From NCBI GenBank assembly GCA_964496595.1, contig CAZCAI010000135.1, positions 1 to 13,132 on the forward strand: 13,132 bases of DNA, read 5' to 3'. The translations under genes were made by a program, and so were the position numbers. Positions within the stretch are counted from its first letter, which is position 1. Every line of letters starts with the position of its first letter. The notes below the pieces were generated by a model. That model was not told the DNA's origin. It did not search any database and was given only the letters and a program-made list of their open reading frames with translations. Of the stretch, positions 5,918 through 13,006 are shown one piece after another. The stretch is from JAAAOZ01 sp964496595. GTDB lineage: Bacteria > Chloroflexota > Anaerolineae > B4-G1 > SLSP01.

Positions 5918-8206
5918 TCACTCATACGAGTGCCACTTCCCACGATGCTCAACCAGCCACAACTGGGAGTTCACCCGCTCGGTGTCCTTCCCCTCCGGGC
6001 GGACGTGCTCGTAAGCGCCGTCGGGCAGGAGGACACGCGCTTGTTGATTATCGCGCAGATGGATCGCGATGATGTCGTTGAGCAGCGAAGCGCGCACGTC
6101 CGAGTCCTCCACCGGGAAGAGCGTCTCCACCCGGCGATCCAGGTTGCGCGGCATCAGATCCGCGCTACCCATCAACAGATCAGAATCCCCACCGTTGTGG
6201 AAGTAGTAGATGCGCGTGTGCTCCAGGAAGCGCCCCACAATCGAAGTGACGCGGATATTCTCGCTGACGCCTCGGACGCCCGGCCGCAGGCAGCAGATGC
6301 CCCGCACCTGCAAATCGATCTTCACGCCGGCCTGCGAGGCGCGATAGAGCGCGCGGATGCTCTCCGGGTCCACCAGCGCGTTCATCTTGAAGAAAATGTA
6401 GCCGTCCCCGTGCGCCTTGTGACGCTCGATCTCGCGCTCAATGCGCTCCAAAATCGCGGGGCGCATCAGTTTGGGCGCGACCAACAGTTTGCGATAGGTT
6501 TCCTTGCGCGAATAGCCCGTCAAGCCGTTGAAGAGATCCGCCACATCCGCGCCGATCTTGGGATCGCTCGTGAAGTAGCCCAGATCCGTATAGATGCGGG
6601 CTGTGGTCGCGTTGTAATTCCCCGTCGAAAGATGCACATAGCGCACCATCCCGCCCTGCTCGCGGCGCACGACCATGCAGAGCTTAGCGTGCGTCTTCAA
6701 TCCGACCAGACCGTAAACGACGTGAACGCCCGCTTGCTCGAGGGCTTTGGCCCACACAATGTTGTTCGCCTCATCGAAGCGCGCCTTTAGCTCGACCAAC
6801 ACCGCCACCTGCTTGCCGTTCTCCCGCGCCAACATCAGCGCATCGACGACGGGCGCGTTGACCCCCACGCGATAGAGCGTCTGCTTGATCGCCAACACAT
6901 CGGGATCCTCCGCCGCTTGTTGCAGGAAATCAATCACCGGGGTGAAGCTATCGTAGGGATGATAGAGCAAGACGTTGCGCCGCTTGATCACGGAGAAAAT
7001 GTTTTCCTCGCTGCTGAGGATACGCGGCAGCGAGGGGATAAAGAGCTGATCCTTGAGATCGGGGCGATCTACCTTGGTCAAGTCCATCAAATCCGCCAGG
7101 CCGATGTGCCCTTCCGCCGCGTAGACCTGGTACGGCGCGAGCTTCATATTGGAGACCAAAATGTTGCGGAAGTGGTCGGGCAGCGCGGGATCGACTTCCA
7201 ATCGCACCGCCGAGCCGAACTGGCGCAACACCACATTCTCCTCGATGGTCGCCAACAAGTCCGAAGCCTCGTCCTCCTCGATCTCGAAGTCGGCGTCGCG
7301 GGTGACGCGGAAGGGATAGGCCGCGACGACCTCCAGGCCGGGGAAGAGCATATCCAAGTTGGCCTGGATGACGTCCTCGATCCAGACAAAGTTGTTCTCC
7401 ATCACCGCTTCCAGACCCAAGACCTCGTAGCTTTCGGCCTTCTCCTCCTCCGGGATGCGCAGGAGCCGGGGGAAGAAGCTGGGGATTTTGACGCGGGCGA
7501 AGCGCTCGCCGCGCAGTGGATCGTGCACGATGACGGCCAGGTTGAGGCTGAGGTTGGAGATGTGCGGGAACGGGTGGCCGGGATCGAAGGCGAGCGGCGT
7601 GAGCGTGGGGAAGATCTCCCGCTCGAAGTAGCGGCGGAGAAGTTTGCGCTGCTTGCCCTTCAGATCCTTGTACTCCAGGATGTTGATGCCCTGCATCCGC
7701 AGCCGGGGCATAATGTCATTCCACCAACAGGCGCGCATCTGGGCGAGTTGGGGTATCAGCTCCCGGCGGATGGCGGCCAACTGCTCGGCGGGCGTCATCC
7801 CATCCGGCGAAGCGCCCATTACGCCGGCCTCCAACTGGCGGCGCAGCCCGGAGACGCGAATCATAAAGAACTCGTCCAAATTGCTACAGAAGATGGAGAT
7901 AAATTTGACGCGCTCCAACAGCGGGTGCTGATCGCCTAACGCTTCCTCCAGCACCCGCCAGTTGAATTTGACGTGGCTCAGCTCGCGGTTGAAGTACAGC
8001 GCGGGCGATTCCAGGTTGATCTTGGGCCTGGTTGTTGGCGCCCCCTCTTCTCCCTCGACCGCCTCAAGCTCCTCGAGATCCTCAACCGGCTCCGCCTCGA
8101 TATCCGTCACATCGACGATCTCGACGTTCGCGCCATCGCCGTCCCCTCTGGTCTCTGTGAGAACAACCGCCTCGGCTTCCTTGATCTTCGCTTTTTTCTT
8201 GGGCAT
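5918..8206 (-). CDS. ppk1: Polyphosphate kinase 1
   Basis: This 762-residue enzyme reversibly transfers the terminal phosphate of ATP to polyP. The two catalytic histidines are H506 in KTHAKL and H663 in FLEHTRIYYFHNGG. They lie 157 residues apart, exactly as H435 and H592 in the E. coli enzyme. R446 (TLYR) and R476 (KARF) match E. coli R375 and R405 at the same offset, and HLSTGNYN follows at 525-532. The N-terminal core begins at YFNRELSHVKFNWRVLEEA (71-89). About 65 residues ahead of it form a Lys-rich start and then a long acidic stretch that E. coli PPK lacks. The start at 8206 was chosen for GAGGAG at 6-nt spacing; the ATG at 8242 lacks such a site. TATGAT (8266-8271, minus) could be a weak -10. 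The gene converges on the ppk2 operon and lies 79 nt downstream of the importer operon on the same strand. Confidence 0.97.
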   Translation of the reverse strand: MPKKKAKIKEAEAVVLTETRGDGDGANVEIVDVTDIEAEPVEDLEELEAVEGEEGAPTTRPKINLESPALYFNRELSHVKFNWRVLEEALGDQHPLLERVKFISIFCSNLDEFFMIRVSGLRRQLEAGVMGASPDGMTPAEQLAAIRRELIPQLAQMRACWWNDIMPRLRMQGINILEYKDLKGKQRKLLRRYFEREIFPTLTPLAFDPGHPFPHISNLSLNLAVIVHDPLRGERFARVKIPSFFPRLLRIPEEEKAESYEVLGLEAVMENNFVWIEDVIQANLDMLFPGLEVVAAYPFRVTRDADFEIEEDEASDLLATIEENVVLRQFGSAVRLEVDPALPDHFRNILVSNMKLAPYQVYAAEGHIGLADLMDLTKVDRPDLKDQLFIPSLPRILSSEENIFSVIKRRNVLLYHPYDSFTPVIDFLQQAAEDPDVLAIKQTLYRVGVNAPVVDALMLARENGKQVAVLVELKARFDEANNIVWAKALEQAGVHVVYGLVGLKTHAKLCMVVRREQGGMVRYVHLSTGNYNATTARIYTDLGYFTSDPKIGADVADLFNGLTGYSRKETYRKLLVAPKLMRPAILERIEREIERHKAHGDGYIFFKMNALVDPESIRALYRASQAGVKIDLQVRGICCLRPGVRGVSENIRVTSIVGRFLEHTRIYYFHNGGDSDLLMGSADLMPRNLDRRVETLFPVEDSDVRASLLNDIIAIHLRDNQQARVLLPDGAYEHVRPEGKDTERVNSQLWLVEHRGKWHSYE

Positions 8207-8229
8207 CGTCAACTCCTCATTAAAGGTCT

Positions 8230-8259
8230 GGTAGAGACGCAAGATTTTGCATCTCTACC
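8230..8259. repeat. GTAGAGACGCAA-type palindrome in the ppk1 leader
   Basis: GGTAGAGACGCAA (8230-8242) pairs with TTGCATCTCTACC (8247-8259) across a GATT loop, with one mismatch in 13. It sits between the last importer gene and the ppk1 ribosome-binding site. No T-tract follows in the direction of transcription. The GTAGAGACG palindrome type is familiar as a high-copy intergenic repeat in several bacterial lineages (from memory). It could modulate read-through into ppk1. Confidence 0.6.
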
Positions 8260-8285
8260 ATCAACATCATAATTTACGGAATCCC

Positions 8286-8957
8286 CTAAATGACCCGCTC
8301 CCCACAGGGCGATTGCGTCTGATCCGCCGCCGCGACGCCGTGGACTTTGTCGAAGCGCTCCTCCAGGCGCGCCAGGCCCCAGTTGATGACCAGCGCCAGC
8401 GCCGAGACCGAGATCGCGCCGGCCCAGATCTTGTCGTAGCGCCCGGAATGGGTCACGCCCTCGAAGAGGATCGCGCCCAGCCCCCCGGCCCCGAACTTGG
8501 CCCCGACCGCCGTCACGGCCACGGCGACCACCGCCGCGATCCGCACGCCGGCCAACATCACGGGCAAGGCCAGCGGTAACTGCACGCGCCACCAGATCTG
8601 CGCCGGACTCATCCCCATGCCACGCGCGGCCTCCAACACCACCGCGTCGACGGCCTGCAATCCCGCCGTGAAGTTACGCACCAGCATCACCTGCGTGTAG
8701 ATGATCAGCGCCACGATCACCGAGGTTGCGTTCAACCCGAATACCGGGATCAGCAAGATGATCAGGGCGATGCTGGGGATGGTGTAGAAGATGCCCAAGA
8801 CGCCCATCACCAGCGTGCTCAACCGTTGGCGGCGATAGAGCACCAGGCTCAGCGGCAGCGCAATCGCGATAGAGATGATGAGCGAGATGCCCGTCATATA
8901 GAGATGCTCGCCCAGCAAGCGCAGGACGACGTCGGGATTCCGCCAGAGATAGCTCAT
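8286..8957 (-). CDS. Osmoprotectant ABC importer, permease subunit (OpuBD/OpuCD type)
   Basis: This 223-residue inner-membrane protein has five or six hydrophobic segments and the importer EAA loop EAARGMGMSPAQIWWRVQLP (109-128), which docks on the ATPase. IFYTIPSIALIILLIP (56-71) and GAGGLG (156-161) are typical of the betaine/carnitine/choline transporter permeases. Its start overlaps the end of the ATPase gene in an ATGA arrangement, so the two are translationally coupled. It is the last gene of the importer operon, and ppk1 follows 79 nt later on the same strand. The substrate class (quaternary amines) comes from family knowledge; the exact substrate is unknown. Confidence 0.92.
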   Translation of the reverse strand: MSYLWRNPDVVLRLLGEHLYMTGISLIISIAIALPLSLVLYRRQRLSTLVMGVLGIFYTIPSIALIILLIPVFGLNATSVIVALIIYTQVMLVRNFTAGLQAVDAVVLEAARGMGMSPAQIWWRVQLPLALPVMLAGVRIAAVVAVAVTAVGAKFGAGGLGAILFEGVTHSGRYDKIWAGAISVSALALVINWGLARLEERFDKVHGVAAADQTQSPCGERVI

Positions 8958-9922
8958 CCTTGTGTCTCGCTCGTCCGCGCCGAGGCCCGAATATCATCCA
9001 GCGTCAGGAGGCCCGCCGGCTCATCGCCGTCCATCACGGTAAGCACCGAGGCGCCGCTCTGCAACAGCAGCGAGAGCGCGCGCCGCAGGTTCTCCATACA
9101 GGGGACGGTGGGGTGCTCGTCCGCCCGGAAATCATCCGGCAGCGGGCGCATCGCCTTCTCCACATACAACAGGCTCAGTTGGCGCACCATATCGTCGGCG
9201 CCGATCAGATCGCGGACGAAGTCATCGGCGGGACGGGTCAGGATCTCCAAGGGCGTGCCGTCCTGCACAATTCGCCCCTCCCGCATAATCACGATCCGAT
9301 CCGCCAGGCGCAACGCCTCTTCTACATCGTGGGTGACGAAGAGGATGGTCTTCTTCAGCTTGCGTTGCAACAGCAACATCTCGTCCTGCAACGCCGCGCG
9401 GGTGATGGCGTCGATGGCGCCGAACGGCTCATCCATCAGCACGACGTCGGGATCGCCGGCTAAGGCGCGCGCCACGCCCACGCGCTGCTGCTCTCCGCCG
9501 GAAAGCTGCGCGGGATACCGCCCGCAATACTCATCCGGCGGCAGTTCCACCAACGCGAGCAACTCTCGAACGCGCGTCGTCTGGCGCTTCTTGTCCCAGC
9601 CCAGCAGTTGCGGCACCACGGCGATGTTCTGCGCGACCGTCATGTGGGGAAACAGCCCAATCTGCTGGATCACATAGCCGATGCGCCGCCGCAAGGCCGT
9701 CGGCTCCATCTCGCGGATGTCGACGCCGCCGATGGTGACCGTGCCGGAGGTCGGCTCGTAGAGGCGATTGACGATCTTCAGCGAGGTAGTCTTGCCACAG
9801 CCCGACGGCCCCAACAGGACGACGAAGCTGCCCGATGGCACGGTGAAGTTGCACGACCTGATGGCCGGCGATGACGCATCGGCAAAGGTCTTGGAGACCT
9901 CGTGGAAGCGAATTTCACTCAC
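8954..9922 (-). CDS. Osmoprotectant ABC importer, ATP-binding subunit (OpuBA/OpuCA/ProV type)
   Basis: This 322-residue cytoplasmic ATPase powers the importer. It has Walker A GPSGCGKTT (38-46), Q-loop in VIQQIGLFPHMTV (84-96), signature LSGGEQQR (140-147), Walker B VVLMDEPFGAID (160-171) and the switch histidine in FVTHDVEEAL (195-204). GADDMVRQLS (241-250) leads into the C-terminal region. Only about 70 residues follow, enough for one CBS-like repeat (TVPCMENLRRALSLL and ASVLTVMDGDEPAGLLTLDD). OpuCA-type proteins usually carry two; in that family the CBS pair senses ionic strength or binds nucleotides, so regulation may be altered. The start is GTG, overlapping the upstream lipoprotein stop by one base (TAGTG), and the end overlaps the permease start (ATGA). 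Confidence 0.95.
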   Translation of the reverse strand: MSEIRFHEVSKTFADASSPAIRSCNFTVPSGSFVVLLGPSGCGKTTSLKIVNRLYEPTSGTVTIGGVDIREMEPTALRRRIGYVIQQIGLFPHMTVAQNIAVVPQLLGWDKKRQTTRVRELLALVELPPDEYCGRYPAQLSGGEQQRVGVARALAGDPDVVLMDEPFGAIDAITRAALQDEMLLLQRKLKKTILFVTHDVEEALRLADRIVIMREGRIVQDGTPLEILTRPADDFVRDLIGADDMVRQLSLLYVEKAMRPLPDDFRADEHPTVPCMENLRRALSLLLQSGASVLTVMDGDEPAGLLTLDDIRASARTSETQG

Positions 9923-10812
9923 TAGTCCAACAACCCTTCCTGCTGGAGGAACTCGCGCGCCACGTCAATCGGCTCCTGCTGCTCGCCGGTGATCTTGAAG
10001 TTCAGCCGGCGCATCGTGTCGCTGGTCAGCAGCGGCGCCAGCGCATTGAAGAGATCGGCGATCTCTGGATGTGCGTCCAGCACCTCGGCGCGCACCACCG
10101 GCGCGACCTGATACGGCGGGAACATGCCCTTGTCGTCCTCCAGAACGATCAAGTTGTTGGCGCTGATCTCGCCATCCGTGCCGAAGGCGACCGTCACATC
10201 CGCCTCGCCGTTCGCCAGCGCCTCATAGCGCAGTGCCTTGCCGACGGGACGATATTCTTTCAGCTCAAACGTACCGTAGACCTTCTTCAGGCCCGGCAAG
10301 CCATCCTCGCGCTCCGGGAACTCCGGCGGCCCGACCATGATCAACTCCGAGGCGTTGGCGGCCATATCGGAGATCGTCGTGATGCCATACGTCTCCGCGA
10401 CCTCCTGCGTCACGGCCAGGGCCTGCGCGTTGTTCATCGGTGCCGGCTCCAGCCAGACCAGGTCAAACTGCTCCGCGTAGCCCTCCTTCACCTTCTGATA
10501 GACGACCTCGCGACCACTCTCGACGGGCAATTTGAGCACGGTAAGCAAGCCGGTGCCCGTATATTCCGGATATAGATCGATCTCGCCGTTGACGAGCGCC
10601 GCCTGCGCGACCGGTGTGCCGGCCAATCCCAGCTTGCGCTCGACGGTGAAGCCGGCATCCTCCAGCAGGAGCGCGTACATCTCCGCCAAGACATACTGCT
10701 CGGCGAAGTCCTTCGATCCGACCGTAATCGCTTTCTCTCCGCCACATCCGGCCATCAGCAGCGCCAACAACACCACAATCAACGTCAACAACAGCGCGCG
10801 TTTTCGCATCAT
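9922..10812 (-). CDS. Osmoprotectant-binding lipoprotein (OpuBC/OpuCC/OsmF type)
   Basis: This 296-residue substrate-binding component of the importer has a short basic N-terminus, a hydrophobic stretch and the lipobox LMAGC. This predicts cleavage and lipidation at Cys23, anchoring it outside the membrane. The OpuAC-type binding fold is shown by GSKDFAEQYVLAEMYA (32-47), the conserved EIDLYPEYTGTG (77-88) and, later, EADVTVAFGTDGEI. A second ATG directly follows the first; AAGGAG is only 3-4 nt from the first, so the start at 10809 may be the real one. Its last base overlaps the GTG of the ATPase gene. The 72-residue gene upstream ends only 15 nt before it. Substrate specificity cannot be read from the sequence. 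Confidence 0.94.
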   Translation of the reverse strand: MMRKRALLLTLIVVLLALLMAGCGGEKAITVGSKDFAEQYVLAEMYALLLEDAGFTVERKLGLAGTPVAQAALVNGEIDLYPEYTGTGLLTVLKLPVESGREVVYQKVKEGYAEQFDLVWLEPAPMNNAQALAVTQEVAETYGITTISDMAANASELIMVGPPEFPEREDGLPGLKKVYGTFELKEYRPVGKALRYEALANGEADVTVAFGTDGEISANNLIVLEDDKGMFPPYQVAPVVRAEVLDAHPEIADLFNALAPLLTSDTMRRLNFKITGEQQEPIDVAREFLQQEGLLD

Positions 10813-10827
10813 ACTCTCCTTTTTCTC

Positions 10828-11046
10828 CTAATCTCTTAACGGACCCGATGATCGTTTAACGATACGACAAACTCTTTGAAATCTTGGTTCAGCATTGTAG
10901 CGCCACCTATGGTATGCTCGCCGAATCTGTTCTAAAGCCGCCAACCGCACGTGATAAGGCTGCGTTTGCCAATACGCAAAGTCGCTTTCCTGATCCTGAA
11001 TTTTCACCTTAGTGTACGTCTTCTTTACCTTCTCTGCCGTCTCCAT
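10828..11046 (-). CDS. Small conserved protein, possible orphan antitoxin-like component, inside the importer operon
   Basis: This 72-residue soluble protein contains YTKVKIQDQESDFAYWQTQP (11-30), then RLAALEQIRRAYHRW (34-48) and EPRFQRVCRIVKR (53-65). From memory this pattern belongs to a widespread family of short proteins in Chloroflexota and Cyanobacteria. They are often encoded beside nucleotidyltransferase-type genes and are predicted to be antitoxin-like partners; I cannot verify this here and no such partner is present. The ATG at 11046 has GAGGAAG upstream. It starts 14 nt after the first permease gene and ends 15 nt before the lipoprotein gene, all on one strand, so it is probably co-transcribed. 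Its base composition is visibly lower in GC than its neighbours, which suggests later insertion into the operon. Confidence 0.75.
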   Translation of the reverse strand: METAEKVKKTYTKVKIQDQESDFAYWQTQPYHVRLAALEQIRRAYHRWRYNAEPRFQRVCRIVKRSSGPLRD

Positions 11047-11060
11047 ACAATACACTTCCT

Positions 11061-11759
11061 CTAAATCTCCCGGCACGATTGCGCCGACGAGGGCGCCGTC
11101 AGGGATAATCGACCGCGCGGCGGCTCGGCCAATCGTTGCAGGCCGCTCATCAGCACCTCGGCGATGAGGGCCAGCAGCGCCACGGGGATCGCGCCGAGCA
11201 GCAGAATGGCCGCGTCGTACATCGCGAAGCCTCGGACGATGAACGTCCCCAGCCCCCCGCCGCCGATAAAGGCGGCCAACGTCGCGCTGGCGATCACCTC
11301 CACCATCGCCGTGCGAATCCCGGTGAGGATGACGGGCAAGGCCAGGGGGAACTCGATCTGCCACAAAATCTGCCGCGAGGTCATGCCCATCCCGCGCGCG
11401 GACTCGCGCACCGCCGCGTCGACTGTGCGGAAGCCCGCGTCCGTGTTGATGAGGATCGGCGGCAGCGCCAACAACGTCAGTGCGAAGACCGCCGCCCCGA
11501 AGCTCAATCCCAAATAGGGGATCAACAGGAAGAGCACGGCTAAGCTGGGAATCACCCGCATCCCGTTGACGATGTTCATCACCGTCTCGGCGGCGGCGCG
11601 TCCGCGCGAACGCGGGCGCGAGGTCCAAATCCCCAACGGGATGCAGATGGCAATGCTAAAGCCCAACGCCACGCCGACGAAGATCAAGTGCTGGCGCAAG
11701 GCTAAGAGCAACTCATCCCCATGCGTCGCGGCATATTCAAAAAAAGGCGAAGATGGCAA
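11061..11759 (-). CDS. Osmoprotectant ABC importer, permease subunit (OpuBB/OpuCB type)
   Basis: This 232-residue membrane protein has about six hydrophobic segments and an EAA loop of the form ESARGMGMTSRQILWQIEFP (119-138), closely parallel to that of the second permease. VIPSLAVLFLLIPYLGL (69-85) and FIGGGGLGTF (164-173) are the counterparts of the same conserved stretches. I take the TTG at 11757-11759 as start because GAGGGGG lies a few bases upstream and no suitable ATG exists until deep inside the first domain. It is the first gene of the importer operon. Two different permease genes with one ATPase gene and one lipoprotein gene is the standard OpuB/OpuC composition. The 72-residue small gene follows 14 nt downstream. 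Confidence 0.9.
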   Translation of the reverse strand: MPSSPFFEYAATHGDELLLALRQHLIFVGVALGFSIAICIPLGIWTSRPRSRGRAAAETVMNIVNGMRVIPSLAVLFLLIPYLGLSFGAAVFALTLLALPPILINTDAGFRTVDAAVRESARGMGMTSRQILWQIEFPLALPVILTGIRTAMVEVIASATLAAFIGGGGLGTFIVRGFAMYDAAILLLGAIPVALLALIAEVLMSGLQRLAEPPRGRLSLTAPSSAQSCREI

Positions 11760-11805
11760 ATTTCCCCCTCGATATTCCTTACCTGAAGTTCATTCTATCC
11801 TTTTA

Positions 11806-11834
11806 ACTGTAGCATACATCGATACTTTAGGCAA
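11806..11834 (-). promoter_or_regulatory. Possible weak promoter of the importer operon
   Basis: On the minus strand TTGCCT (11829-11834) and TACAGT (11806-11811) are separated by 17 nt, each matching four of six consensus bases. They lie about 50 nt upstream of the TTG start of the first permease. The match is only fair. Confidence 0.25.
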
Positions 11835-11892
11835 GCAAGTGTCGCAATATAAATTAACCGAAGTCGCAATTATCACATCTTCATCACACGAC

Positions 11893-11918
11893 CATCTTCC
11901 CCAATTACACATCAAAGA
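11893..11918 (-). promoter_or_regulatory. Operator-like repeat, copy A, upstream of the importer operon
   Basis: On the minus strand the 26 nt begin TCTTTGATGTGTAATTG and end GGAAGATG. They match 12761-12786 at 23 of 26 positions, all three differences being transitions. The copy lies about 135 nt upstream of the first permease start. In the second copy the ends form TCTTC-N14-GAAGA, an operator-like inverted repeat. Function is inferred only from position and conservation. Confidence 0.4.
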
Positions 11919-11983
11919 TCCCCACATCTGCAAAATTTCGCCATCACCGGGGATGACGAACCGTTCGCGGGGCAGAGCGGCCT

Positions 11984-11995
11984 ATCTTCGAAGAT
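11984..11995. repeat. 12-bp perfect palindrome ATCTTCGAAGAT
   Basis: This short perfect palindrome in the spacer shares the TCTTCGA core with the operator-like repeats at 12761-12786 and 12967-12979. Confidence 0.45.
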
Positions 11996-12045
11996 GAGAG
12001 CGCCAGGGCTACCGGTGGAGCAAGCATTACGGCGGTGTAATGCAA

Positions 12046-12077
12046 AGCGGGAGAGGCCGAGGATGGTCTCTCCCGCT
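12046..12077. terminator. Strong hairpin between the sdpI-like gene and the importer operon
   Basis: AGCGGGAGAG (12046-12055) pairs perfectly with CTCTCCCGCT (12068-12077). Three further pairs (one G-T) shorten the loop to 6 nt. In the minus direction the stem is followed by TTTGCATT, a poor U-tract, so it could end transcripts from the sdpI-like gene about 240 nt upstream. Otherwise 11760-12318 contains no gene I can support. Confidence 0.4.
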
Positions 12078-12318
12078 CTATCTCAACCAGCAGGTGGCAT
12101 GAACAGTTCTGGCTCTTCAGGAATTCACCGGATGCAATCGTCAAGCGCTATTGCTTCGCCCACCCGCAACCCAGTAACGACGTAAAAAAGGTCTGCGATC
12201 CCCACAAACGCGCACATCCGCGCTGCTCTCAGGGCTATCCGGGGAGTTGCCCGGCGAAATCCAACAGACTCAAAGCCCATTCTACAAACAGCGTTTCGTT
12301 CCCCACCGCAACTCACTC

Positions 12319-12675
12319 TCACAATGATCGCAGATACCAGAGGCTCAGTACCACTACCACCAACAACCCTACCATGAGTATCACGCCGCACACCACACTA
12401 TAGCTCACCAAGTCTGTCCCGATGCCCGGCACATATCGCAGCGTCACGGCCACTGCTACCCAGATTACCCCCATAACCAATAGCAATCGCCCGCTGTAGG
12501 CGTTGGCAGCATACCACACTTCCTCGTCCGCCAACGTCTTCGCAGTCCGAAAGCCATACCAGAGATTCGGCTTGACCCGCCGCAGGATCATAGGCACAGA
12601 CAATCCCACAACGAGGAGACCGCTGCCTACGAACATGATCATGAAGCCGGTAATCACCGCGTCCAACTCGTTCAT
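12319..12675 (-). CDS. SdpI-family small membrane protein
   Basis: This 118-residue protein has three predicted membrane helices (about 8-30, 63-79 and 90-113). Between the first two lies the family hallmark NLWYGFRT (37-44) with DEEVWYAAN (50-58). SdpI of Bacillus subtilis is the immunity protein against the toxin SdpC and also sequesters the repressor SdpR. Most family members in other phyla, like this one, are stand-alone proteins of unknown role, and there is no sdpC- or sdpR-like gene nearby. The ATG at 12675 is preceded by GAGGAG at 6-nt spacing. The operator-like repeat at 12761-12786 lies about 86 nt upstream. Membrane location is certain from the hydrophobicity; an immunity function is not implied. 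Confidence 0.9.
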   Translation of the reverse strand: MNELDAVITGFMIMFVGSGLLVVGLSVPMILRRVKPNLWYGFRTAKTLADEEVWYAANAYSGRLLLVMGVIWVAVAVTLRYVPGIGTDLVSYSVVCGVILMVGLLVVVVLSLWYLRSL

Positions 12676-12760
12676 ATCTCACTCCTCTAATATCCTATGC
12701 ACTTACTACCCCGGCCACAATTTGTAGTTTTTTCAAGAGAGGGGACAAGCTACGCACTTA

Positions 12761-12786
12761 CATCTTCCTCAATTATACATCGAAGA
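12761..12786 (-). promoter_or_regulatory. Operator-like repeat, copy B, upstream of the sdpI-like gene
   Basis: On the minus strand the sequence begins TCTTCGATGTATAATTG and ends GGAAGATG, with TCTTC and GAAGA forming an inverted repeat around a TATAAT. The TATAAT (12772-12777) could itself be a -10 hexamer about 100 nt from the start codon, but no good -35 is at the right distance. A partial third copy of the core is at 12967-12979. Confidence 0.4.
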
Positions 12787-12795
12787 CTCTCCTGA

Positions 12796-13000
12796 AAGAA
12801 GGGGGCGCTTTCTATCACGCCCAGCTGCCAAGCCGCCAAGATTTTTAAGGTTTGATTTAATTTTATTCATCAAATCACCGTCTCTGATCGCGAAAATTAA
12901 CCACTACCTTATTTTTTTCCTTAGCGTCTGGCCCCTTTGCGAGCCTTTTAGTTTTTTTCAGAGGAGACATCGAAGATCCTTAGCATCAGTTTAGTTGGGT
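12796..13000. repeat. AT-rich short-phrase spacer
   Basis: The stretch holds phrases such as CCAAGCCGCCAAG and CCTTAGCGTCTGGCCCC, with runs of T at about 12911-12917 and 12952-12958. These resemble the degenerate oligonucleotide phrases of the other spacers in this window. I find no gene in it. Confidence 0.35.
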
Positions 13001-13006
13001 ATCAAC

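Noticed and set aside
5930..7939. Long open frames on the plus strand opposite ppk1
   Set aside because: They are antisense to a gene with all catalytic PPK1 residues. GC-rich coding bias keeps the opposite strand open, and there are no recognisable motifs.
11047..11628. A longer 266-codon frame running into the 72-residue small gene
   Set aside because: Its first two-thirds overlap the first permease gene out of frame and have no protein-like pattern. Only the last 72 codons, with their own ATG and ribosome-binding site, look real.
12319..12675. A complete Sdp toxin-immunity system
   Set aside because: Only the SdpI-like protein is present. No toxin, maturation or SdpR-like gene lies within the window, and the family is common as a stand-alone gene.
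12692..12720. Promoter TTGTGG-N17-TAGGAT for the sdpI-like gene
   Set aside because: The predicted transcript start would fall within or beyond the ribosome-binding site at 12682-12687.
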